DNA from: Actinomycetota bacterium
GTDB taxonomy: Bacteria; Actinomycetota; Acidimicrobiia; Acidimicrobiales; Ilumatobacteraceae
Length of the DNA stretch: 5,104 nt
Reading direction: 5' to 3'
Assembly (NCBI GenBank): GCA_005787025.1
Contig: SYCH01000074.1
Location: 1 to 5,104, forward strand
Shown: positions 1 to 5,104 of the stretch, one piece after another
Layout: each line of letters opens with the position of its first letter
Position numbering within the stretch: position 1 is the stretch's first letter
Program-made: the position numbers and the translations under genes
The notes under the pieces: model-generated
Told to the model about the DNA's origin: nothing
The model's database searches: none
Seen by the model: the letters and a program-made list of their open reading frames with translations, nothing else

Positions 1-1709
1 CCGCGCAGCGTCACGTACGCGATGATCGCCTGACCCGTGGTGGCGTCGTTCGCCCCCACTACCGCGGCCTCGGCCACCGCCGGATGCGACACCAACGCGC
101 TCTCCACCTCGGTGGTGCTGATGCGGTGTCCACTGACGTTCATCACGTCGTCCACGCGACCGAGCAGCCACAGGTATCCGTCGGCGTCAAGCTTGGCGCC
201 GTCACCGGCGAAGTACCGATCGCCGTAGCGACTCCAGTACGTCTCCTTGTAACGCTCGGGGTCATTCCAAATACCACGCAACATGCCGGGCCACGGTCGC
301 GTCAGCGTGAGATACCCGCCGCCATGGTCGATGCGCGCCCCGGATTCGTCCACCACCTCGGCGGTGATGCCGGGCAACGGGAACGTGGCCGAACCGGGCT
401 TCAGCGTGGTGGCACCGGGCAACGGCGAGATCATGATTCCACCGGTCTCCGTCTGCCACCAGGTGTCGACAACCGGACATTCGCCGCGACCAATGGTGTC
501 GCGATACCACATCCAGGCTTCGGGATTGATGGGTTCACCCACCGAACCAAGCAAACGCAACGTTGACATGTCGTGCTTGGCGGGTTCTTCGTCGCCCCAC
601 TTCATGAACGTACGAATCGCTGTTGGTGCGGTGTAAAAAATTGTGACGCCGTACTTCTCCACGATCGACCACAACCGATCGTTGCCGGGGTAGTTGGGCA
701 CACCTTCGTAGATCACCTGCGTGGCGCCGTTCGACAACGGTCCGTACACGATGTAACTGTGACCGGTAATCCAACCAACGTCAGCGGTGCACCAATAGAC
801 ATCACTCTCGGGATGAAGATCGAACACGTACTTGTGCGTGTAGGTGACGTGCGTGAGGTAGCCACCGGTGGTGTGCATGATTCCCTTGGGCTTACCTGTG
901 GTGCCCGAGGTGTACAACAAGAACAACAGTTGTTCACTGTCCATCGGTTCGGCCGGGCAGTCGAGCGAAGCATCGGCCATGAGGTCGTGATACCAATGAT
1001 CGCGCCCCTCGACCATGTTCACGTCGTTGCCGCCGCGCTTCACCACCACCACGTGTTCGATGGTGGGCGTGCTCGCCAATGCCTCGTCGGCGGCGGGCTT
1101 CAACGCGAACACCTCACCGCGGCGGTAGCCGCCGTCGGCGGTGATGAGCACCTTGGCCGACGCGTCGTTGATGCGGTCGGCCAACGCCTGCGACGAGAAC
1201 CCGCCGAACACCACGCTGTGGGCGGCGCCGATGCGCGCGCAGGCCAACATGGCCACCGCGGCTTCGGGGATCATGGGCAGATAGATGTTCACGCGATCGC
1301 CCTTGGCGACACCGAGCGACTTCAGGGCGTTGGCGAACTTCTTCGTCTCGTCGAGCAACTGCGCGTAGGTGATGGTGCGCGTGTCGCCGGGTTCGCCCTC
1401 CCAGTGGATGGCCACCTTGTCGCCGCGACCGGCCGACACATGACGGTCGAGACAGTTGTACGACACGTTCAGTCGTCCGCCCACGAACCACTTCGCGTAC
1501 GGCAGGTTCCACTCGCAGATGGTGTGCCAGTCCGTGTCCCAGTGCAACAACTCGGCGGCCTGTCGGGCCCAGAAACCCTCGTCGTCGGCACGGGCCTCGT
1601 CGTACAGGAACGTGCCGGCCACCAGAGCGTTCTCCTGGAAGTCGGCGGGCGGCGGGAACTTGCGGTTCTCCAACAGCAGATCGTCGATGTTGTTTCCTTC
1701 ACCGGCCAT
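1..1709 (-). CDS. acs: Acetyl-CoA synthetase, AMP-forming (partial, C-terminus missing)
   Basis: Converts acetate, ATP and CoA to acetyl-CoA, AMP and PPi through an acetyl-adenylate; it is cytoplasmic and used for acetate assimilation. 569 codons are visible without interruption of a protein usually about 650 long. The last ~80 residues, including the acetylation-regulated catalytic lysine region, lie beyond base 1. Motifs: the Acs N-terminal RKFPPP (16-21), the phosphate loop YTSGTTGKPKG (266-276), VGWITGHS (311-318), GSVGEP (388-393), DTWWQTETGG (415-424), and hinge/A8 region GRVDDVMNVSGHRIS (517-531). From remembered Salmonella Acs numbering (offset about +4), the acetate-pocket residues V310, T311, V386 and W414 correspond to I314, T315, V390 and W418. 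The retained tryptophan favours acetate over longer acids. The start is ATG at 1709-1707, with a strong purine-rich ribosome binding site just upstream and no alternative in-frame start between it and the permease end. It lies 50 bases after the permease on the same strand. Confidence 0.96.
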   Translation of the reverse strand, partial: MAGEGNNIDDLLLENRKFPPPADFQENALVAGTFLYDEARADDEGFWARQAAELLHWDTDWHTICEWNLPYAKWFVGGRLNVSYNCLDRHVSAGRGDKVAIHWEGEPGDTRTITYAQLLDETKKFANALKSLGVAKGDRVNIYLPMIPEAAVAMLACARIGAAHSVVFGGFSSQALADRINDASAKVLITADGGYRRGEVFALKPAADEALASTPTIEHVVVVKRGGNDVNMVEGRDHWYHDLMADASLDCPAEPMDSEQLLFLLYTSGTTGKPKGIMHTTGGYLTHVTYTHKYVFDLHPESDVYWCTADVGWITGHSYIVYGPLSNGATQVIYEGVPNYPGNDRLWSIVEKYGVTIFYTAPTAIRTFMKWGDEEPAKHDMSTLRLLGSVGEPINPEAWMWYRDTIGRGECPVVDTWWQTETGGIMISPLPGATTLKPGSATFPLPGITAEVVDESGARIDHGGGYLTLTRPWPGMLRGIWNDPERYKETYWSRYGDRYFAGDGAKLDADGYLWLLGRVDDVMNVSGHRISTTEVESALVSHPAVAEAAVVGANDATTGQAIIAYVTLR

Positions 1710-1711
1710 GA

Positions 1712-1720
1712 CTCCCCCTT
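1712..1720 (-). promoter_or_regulatory. Ribosome binding site of acs
   Basis: Minus-strand AAGGGGGAG ends two bases before the acs ATG at 1709, giving a purine-rich Shine-Dalgarno region. It supports this ATG as the start and shows acs can initiate independently of the permease, unlike the overlapping genes upstream. Confidence 0.7.
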
Positions 1721-1733
1721 CGACACCCGTCGC

Positions 1734-1774
1734 CGTCGCGACGTGTGGACGACAGAACTTTAGGCGTCGCGACG
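1734..1774. promoter_or_regulatory. Twin 10-bp palindromes upstream of acs, possible operator pair
   Basis: The exact palindrome CGTCGCGACG occurs at 1734-1743 and again at 1765-1774, centre to centre 31 bases, close to three helical turns, so the two would face the same side of DNA. The second is extended to a 12-base palindrome (1764-1775) and overlaps the last permease codons. On the minus strand they lie about 25-34 and 56-65 bases before the acs start, and a -10-like TAAAGT (1762-1757) sits between them. No convincing -35 was found. Operator function is inference; the palindromes themselves are plain in the sequence. Confidence 0.35.
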
Positions 1775-2509
1775 CTTCAGGCTTCGCTCGGCGATCAGCG
1801 AAACGAACAGCACCCACGCCGCGAAGTATCCCAGTAAGCCCCATCGCCCGAATCCGTCCTCGGGCAGCTCGAGGAACATCGAGTTCAGTCCGCTCTGAAA
1901 GGGCATCCAACGGGCGACGTCGTCGTCGAAGGCCAAGCTGAGGAGTCCGCCCACGATTCCTTCCACCAACAACGGCCACAGCACGAGGGTGGTGATGGCA
2001 CTCGGCGGATTGCGCGTGAGAGCACCGATCGCCATCCCGAGCAAGGCCACCACGGCACCCATCAGGATCATCGCCAGGAACGCCGGGGCGGCATCCGGAT
2101 TGGAGTCGAGTTCGGGGACGTCGCGAGCGTCGATGATGGCCGACCCCACCACGTTGCCGATGAGGACGATGAAGCCGGTGAGCACGGCACCGAGCACCGC
2201 GACCACGACTCCCTTGGCCAGATACACCCGAGGACGCGACGGGGTGGCGGCCAGCGTGAGGCGGATGGTTCCCTGTGAATACTCCTGCGTGACGCACAGG
2301 ACCCCGAGGACCCCGATGAGCAACACGGCGACCGATCCCGAACCGACGATGAAACCGGGCAGGGTTCCCGAGTCGATGTTTTCCTCTCCCATGAACGTCA
2401 CCGACAGCAGCGAGATCGCCAAGGGAATCACCATCGCCACGATGGCCGTGGTGACGTTCGAGCGCACCGTGCGCAACTTGATCCATTCGGAACGGATGAT
2501 GGCGATCAT
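1760..2509 (-). CDS. ABC-2-type transporter permease
   Basis: A 249-residue integral membrane protein, the partner of the ATPase encoded directly upstream. It has a short basic cytoplasmic start (IIRSEWIKLRTVRS, 4-17) and about six hydrophobic segments (about 19-40, 55-74, 97-126, 143-165, 171-194, 223-240), ending in a basic tail ERSLKRRDA. The segment QEYSQGTIRLTLAATPSRPR (75-94) after the second membrane helix matches the EYxxGTIRxTL coupling-region wording of actinobacterial ABC-2 permeases. The start chosen is ATG at 2509-2507: it gives the normal N-terminus, has GGAG eight bases upstream, and overlaps the ATPase stop in ATGA. The same frame remains open far upstream, but that portion is an out-of-frame reading of the ATPase gene with no family resemblance. 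Stop is TAA at 1762-1760. Two-gene exporters of this type serve drugs, lipids or antibiotics; nothing here identifies the substrate. Confidence 0.9.
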   Translation of the reverse strand: MIAIIRSEWIKLRTVRSNVTTAIVAMVIPLAISLLSVTFMGEENIDSGTLPGFIVGSGSVAVLLIGVLGVLCVTQEYSQGTIRLTLAATPSRPRVYLAKGVVVAVLGAVLTGFIVLIGNVVGSAIIDARDVPELDSNPDAAPAFLAMILMGAVVALLGMAIGALTRNPPSAITTLVLWPLLVEGIVGGLLSLAFDDDVARWMPFQSGLNSMFLELPEDGFGRWGLLGYFAAWVLFVSLIAERSLKRRDA

Positions 2510-3420
2510 GTCGCCGACTCCGACTGTCCGTGATATTCCACCGACAACGCGGTCGCCTCGAGGAACGCATCCTCCAACGACCCGGTTTGGGTGGACAACT
2601 CGTGCAACACGATTCCGTTGCCGGCCGCCAGTTCGCCGACGACCGCGGACTCCACGCCGTGCAACTCGGCGGTGGTCTCGTCGGTGACCACCTGCATACC
2701 CTTCGCGCGGGCGAGATCGACGAGAGCACCCAACTGCGGACTGCGCACCACCACCCACTTCTTCGCGTGGCGCGAGATGAACTGATCGACCGTGCACTGT
2801 TCGATCAAGCGCCCCTTGCCGATCACCACCAGCGAGTCCGCGATGAGTGCCATCTCGGACAACAGATGGCTGCTGACCAACACCGCGCGACCCTGCGAGG
2901 CCAGGTGCTTCAACATCTCGCGAATCCATCGGATGCCTTCGGGGTCGAGACCGTTCGCCGGTTCGTCGAGAATGACCACTCGCGGATCGCCGAGCAACAC
3001 CGAGGCGATACCGAGACGTTGCTTCATGCCCAAGGAGAACTGACCGACGCGCTTCTTGGCCACCTGCCGGAGTCCGACGATCTCCAGCACCTCGTCGACG
3101 CGCTTGGCCGGCAACCCGTTGCTGGCGGCCATCCAACGTAGATGGTTGCGCGCGGTGCGACCGGAATGCGCGTTGCCGGCGTCGAGCAACGTTCCCACCT
3201 CGTGAAGAGGCGCGCGCAACGACGAGTACGGCTTGCCGTCGAACAACGCCCGTCCCGATTGCATGCGGTCGAGGCCGATCATGCACCGCAGGGTCGTGCT
3301 CGGGCCCGAACCGTTGGGCCCGAGGAACCCGGTGACCACACCGGGTTCGACGGTGAACGACAAGTCGTCGACCGCCACCGTGGATCCGTACTTCTTGGTC
3401 AGACCCTCGACCGTGATCAC
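2506..3420 (-). CDS. ABC transporter ATP-binding protein with altered Walker A (K to P)
   Basis: A 304-residue nucleotide-binding subunit of a DrrA/CcmA-like two-gene ABC-2 transporter. Features in order: Walker A GPNGSGPST (34-42), where the near-invariant lysine is replaced by P40 (codon CCG, complement of 3301-3303). The Q-loop region is VGTLLDAGNAHSGRTARNHL (75-94), of the LLDA type common in actinobacterial exporters. The signature is FSLGMKQR (128-135), Walker B VVILDE (148-153) with D152/E153, D-loop GLDP (157-160), and H-loop H185 in LVSSHLLSEM. A C-terminal accessory region (about 205-304) ends in a SLEDAFLEAT motif (281-290) typical of this subfamily. Apart from P40 the ATPase looks intact. 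Without the lysine, ATP binding and hydrolysis would be expected to be severely impaired. The start is GTG at 3420-3418, overlapping the methyltransferase stop (GTGA); a weak AGGG lies upstream. The stop overlaps the permease start (ATGA, 2509-2506). The exported substrate cannot be told from sequence. Confidence 0.92.
   Translation of the reverse strand: MITVEGLTKKYGSTVAVDDLSFTVEPGVVTGFLGPNGSGPSTTLRCMIGLDRMQSGRALFDGKPYSSLRAPLHEVGTLLDAGNAHSGRTARNHLRWMAASNGLPAKRVDEVLEIVGLRQVAKKRVGQFSLGMKQRLGIASVLLGDPRVVILDEPANGLDPEGIRWIREMLKHLASQGRAVLVSSHLLSEMALIADSLVVIGKGRLIEQCTVDQFISRHAKKWVVVRSPQLGALVDLARAKGMQVVTDETTAELHGVESAVVGELAAGNGIVLHELSTQTGSLEDAFLEATALSVEYHGQSESAT
2518..2521 (-). promoter_or_regulatory. 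Ribosome binding site of the ABC permease
   Basis: Minus-strand GGAG, eight bases before the ATG at 2509 and inside the end of the ATPase gene. It decides the permease start in favour of the ATGA overlap rather than the long upstream extension of the open frame. Confidence 0.6.
3299..3324. repeat. Perfect 9-bp inverted repeat spanning the Walker A codons
   Basis: CTCGGGCCC at 3299-3307 and GGGCCCGAG at 3316-3324 are exact reverse complements around an 8-base spacer (GAACCGTT). The repeat lies within the ABC ATPase gene and covers residues G34 to S41. The non-canonical proline codon (3301-3303) is inside the left arm. There is no T-run after it, so it does not look like a terminator. Confidence 0.85.
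3325..3348. repeat. Perfect 10-bp inverted repeat abutting the previous one
   Basis: GAACCCGGTG at 3325-3334 and CACCGGGTTC at 3339-3348 are exact reverse complements around a 4-base loop (ACCA). It begins at the base after the neighbouring inverted repeat ends, and covers ATPase residues E25 to F32. In the mRNA both would form compact GC-rich stem-loops about 70-120 bases after the GTG start. No function is known. Confidence 0.8.
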
Positions 3421-4460
3421 ACTTCGACCCTAACCCACTCCAACACCGTGAAGCCGCCGAGCCCAGCGGGATCCATCAACGCTTCGGCCTCACTGATGCG
3501 GCTGCGCATGCGCATCGCGTTCAGCCCCGGTCGGCTCGCCTCGGTGTCCCACACCCGACGTCCCTCCTCCACCAATTCTTCGATTCCCCAACGTCGCAGG
3601 AACTGGTCCTGCGACCGCACCGCGTCCGGTTCACCAGACAACGAGATCAGCTGATCGACGCACACGTCGGTGGTGATGTCCTGCCCGCCGACCTCGCGCA
3701 GATAGTGCGCTCCGCGTTCCTGCCCGCTGTACGTGCGCAACCATTCCCTCCACGGACGACCGGCCAGTTCGGCCGTGGCCATCACCGCGTAGTCGATCAC
3801 CACCAACCTCCCGACGAGCCGCGACAACACGTCGACCGTCCATTCCCCCGCGGCTTGCTGCCGGGGAACTCGCGAACCGTGCGATGGTCGTGCGGGAAGA
3901 GCGAACGGAGGAGGGTCGCACGGGCGCAACACCTCGACAAAAGCGTCACCGCTCGTCGACACCCACGATTCACGCCACTGCCCGTCGAACGCCAGCAAAC
4001 GAAAAGCCAGATTGTCGAGCAGTTCGTTGGCGAGCACCAGCCCGCGAAGTTCGCCCGCGGGCAGAGCAGCGAGAGACGTGACACCCTCGGGATGCGAAGC
4101 ACGTTGGTCCGCACTCGTCTCCACGCACACGTAGCGCGAATGATCACCGCGTAGACAACGGGGATCGGCGGCCAACACCGACCGGGCCAAGGTTCCCGGC
4201 CCGGCACCGACCTCGAAGATCCGGAAGTCGTCGGGAGAACCCATCTCGATCCACCACGCGTCGACGGCGCGCGCGAGCACGACACCGAAGAGCGGGCCGA
4301 CCTCGGGTGAGGTGATGAAGTCCCCGCGACGTCCGGCACGACCACCGGAGTTGTAGAAACCCTCGGGCCCGTACAGGGCCATGTGCATGAACGCGTCGAA
4401 ACGAACCGCTCCCCCGTCGGCCGCGATGGCCCGGGCGATGTGGTCAGCCGCCGAAGGCAC
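3417..4460 (-). CDS. MidA/NDUFAF7-family SAM-dependent methyltransferase (COG1565/DUF185 type)
   Basis: A complete 347-residue protein, close to the usual length for the family. Motifs seen: an N-terminal FDAFMHMALYGPEGFY (21-36), GDFITSPEVGPLFG (46-59), the SAM-binding glycine motif IFEVGAGPGTLA (81-92), ANELLDNLAF (144-153), IDYAVM (222-227, acidic D223), and a late RTYSGQERGAHYL/GGQDITTDV block (242-266), followed by QDQFLRRWGI (284-293). These together are the MidA family signature. The human member NDUFAF7 symmetrically dimethylates an arginine of NDUFS2 during complex I assembly; a bacterial role in complex I is inferred from that and from the location directly behind nuoN. The start is GTG at 4460-4458, 17 bases inside the end of nuoN. 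No in-frame start codon occurs shortly upstream, and the family's N-terminal similarity begins here. No Shine-Dalgarno stands out, so translational coupling to nuoN is likely. The stop overlaps the next gene's start in GTGA (3420-3417). It is soluble, with no signal peptide or membrane segment. Confidence 0.88.
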   Translation of the reverse strand: MPSAADHIARAIAADGGAVRFDAFMHMALYGPEGFYNSGGRAGRRGDFITSPEVGPLFGVVLARAVDAWWIEMGSPDDFRIFEVGAGPGTLARSVLAADPRCLRGDHSRYVCVETSADQRASHPEGVTSLAALPAGELRGLVLANELLDNLAFRLLAFDGQWRESWVSTSGDAFVEVLRPCDPPPFALPARPSHGSRVPRQQAAGEWTVDVLSRLVGRLVVIDYAVMATAELAGRPWREWLRTYSGQERGAHYLREVGGQDITTDVCVDQLISLSGEPDAVRSQDQFLRRWGIEELVEEGRRVWDTEASRPGLNAMRMRSRISEAEALMDPAGLGGFTVLEWVRVEV

Positions 4461-5104
4461 CGGTGAGGTCGACCAGATCGCCGAAGCGCATGATCGTTCC
4501 CGGCAGGATGCCGAACAGCAGCGTGCCGACGACGGTGATCGACAGCGCCGCCACCAACGAACTGGGCGTGCGCACTGCCGTGGTCTCGCCGTTGGGTGCC
4601 GGCTTCATCCAGACCTCGCGCATGATGTTGCCGTAGTAGCCGAAGGCCACCACCGAGTTGACGGCGCCGATAACGGCGATGGCATAGGCCCACCCGTTGC
4701 CGGCCTCGAGCACGGCCCGGAACGCGCTGAACTTGGCGATCCAGCCACCGAGCGGTGGAATACCCGCGAGCGAGGCCAGGAAGATGGTCATCAACACACC
4801 GAGTGCCGGTGCGTACGAGAACAAGCCGCCGAAGCTGCTGATCTCACCGCTGCGGGTGGTGCGCGAGGCCGCGATCACCACGGCGAACATGCCGAGGTTC
4901 ATGGCCGCGTACACCAACAGGTAGACGATGACGGCTTGCAAGGCCGGACCGGCGGCGTCGCCAGTGCCCGCCACCGCCAAGGGCATCAGGATGAATCCGC
5001 CCTGGCTGATGCTCGAGTAGGCCAACATGCGCACGATGTTCGTCTGCCGCAGAGCCAACAGGTTCCCGACGGTCATGGTGACGGCGGCCATCACCCAGAT
5101 GAAC
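4444..5104 (-). CDS. nuoN: NADH-quinone oxidoreductase subunit N, C-terminal part (partial)
   Basis: This is the C-terminal ~219 residues of an antiporter-like membrane subunit of respiratory complex I, which moves protons across the cytoplasmic membrane as NADH reduces quinone. The 5' end lies beyond base 5104: the frame stays open upstream of the first start-like codons (GTG/ATG at 5094/5091), reading F-I-W first, so those are internal. Diagnostic stretches, numbered within the fragment, are TMTVGNLLALRQ (9-20), RMLAYSSISQGG (25-36), and SLAGIPPLGGWIAKF (111-125). K124 sits where the family's conserved broken-helix lysine is expected. NSVVAFGYY (149-157) is also typical. About five hydrophobic segments are visible (roughly 30-48, 53-80, 95-118, 136-160, 181-203). 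NuoN fits better than NuoM/NuoL because of the TMTVGN and SVxxxGYY wording and because non-nuo genes follow, as expected for the last nuo gene. The TGA stop at 4446-4444 lies inside the start of the next gene. Confidence 0.93.
   Translation of the reverse strand, partial: FIWVMAAVTMTVGNLLALRQTNIVRMLAYSSISQGGFILMPLAVAGTGDAAGPALQAVIVYLLVYAAMNLGMFAVVIAASRTTRSGEISSFGGLFSYAPALGVLMTIFLASLAGIPPLGGWIAKFSAFRAVLEAGNGWAYAIAVIGAVNSVVAFGYYGNIMREVWMKPAPNGETTAVRTPSSLVAALSITVVGTLLFGILPGTIMRFGDLVDLTGAFGG

Noticed and set aside
128..133. Unusual ABC signature FSLGM instead of LSGGQ
   Set aside because: Positions here are residues of the ATPase, at about bases 3022-3039. SLGM(K/R)QR is a common variant in this exporter subfamily and does not indicate degeneration.
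573..1763. Long open frame of 396 codons on the plus strand, antisense to acs
   Set aside because: It lies wholly opposite the well-supported acs gene; its translation is rich in V, H, R and G with no recognisable domain. Such mirror frames are common opposite GC-rich genes.
1757..1790. Possible sigma-70 promoter for acs using TAAAGT as -10
   Set aside because: No acceptable -35 hexamer was seen 16-18 bases upstream, so it is mentioned only as part of the paired-palindrome region.
2510..3286. Upstream extension of the permease frame to give a 508-residue protein
   Set aside because: This part is an out-of-frame reading of the ATPase gene, rich in arginine and lacking any family pattern. The permease N-terminus, GGAG site and ATGA overlap all place the start at 2509.
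3299..3348. Intrinsic terminator made by the two hairpins
   Set aside because: Neither stem is followed by a T-run on either strand, and both lie inside an intact coding frame.
3797..4693. Minus-strand 298-codon open frame across nuoN and the methyltransferase
   Set aside because: It overlaps two clearly recognised genes in another frame, and its translation is low-complexity R/S/T/P-rich sequence typical of a shadow frame.

Overview
The window is GC-rich and strongly one-sided: every supported gene lies on the minus strand, so transcription runs from base 5104 down to base 1. High G+C, heavy use of G/C-ending codons, GTG starts and the protein style suggest a high-GC actinobacterium, possibly an acidimicrobial lineage. 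This is inference from style; there is no rRNA or marker gene to confirm it.

In transcription order the layout is: (1) the C-terminal ~219 residues of NuoN, a proton-pumping membrane subunit of respiratory complex I, cut by the window edge; (2) a complete MidA/NDUFAF7-family SAM-dependent methyltransferase that overlaps the nuoN stop by 17 bases; (3) an ABC-transporter ATPase starting in a 4-base GTGA overlap; (4) an ABC-2-type permease starting in a 4-base ATGA overlap; (5) after a 50-base gap, acs (AMP-forming acetyl-CoA synthetase), with 569 codons visible before the window ends. Genes 1-4 form a tight, translationally coupled unit at the tail of what is presumably the nuo operon. acs may be read through from it or have its own promoter. 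The gap before acs and the adjoining permease end hold two copies of the 10-base palindrome CGTCGCGACG, 31 bases apart.

The most striking observation is in the ABC ATPase. Its Walker A motif reads GPNGSGPST, with proline replacing the otherwise near-invariant lysine, while Walker B, signature, D-loop and H-loop look intact. The altered codon lies in one arm of a perfect 9-bp inverted repeat. Restoring AAG would leave exactly two mismatches in that hairpin, which is the pattern expected of quasipalindrome (template-switch) mutation. A second perfect hairpin (10-bp arms) abuts it with no gap. Either this is a real, recent inactivating or function-changing event, or a sequencing or amplification artefact at a hairpin; raw reads would decide.

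A second theme is genomic context: the mitochondrial relative of the methyltransferase (NDUFAF7) is a complex I assembly factor, and here the gene is directly fused to the end of nuoN. This suggests a conserved complex I maturation role in bacteria. No RNA genes, insertion sequences, CRISPR arrays or convincing terminators were seen, and there is no gene-free stretch longer than about 50 bases.
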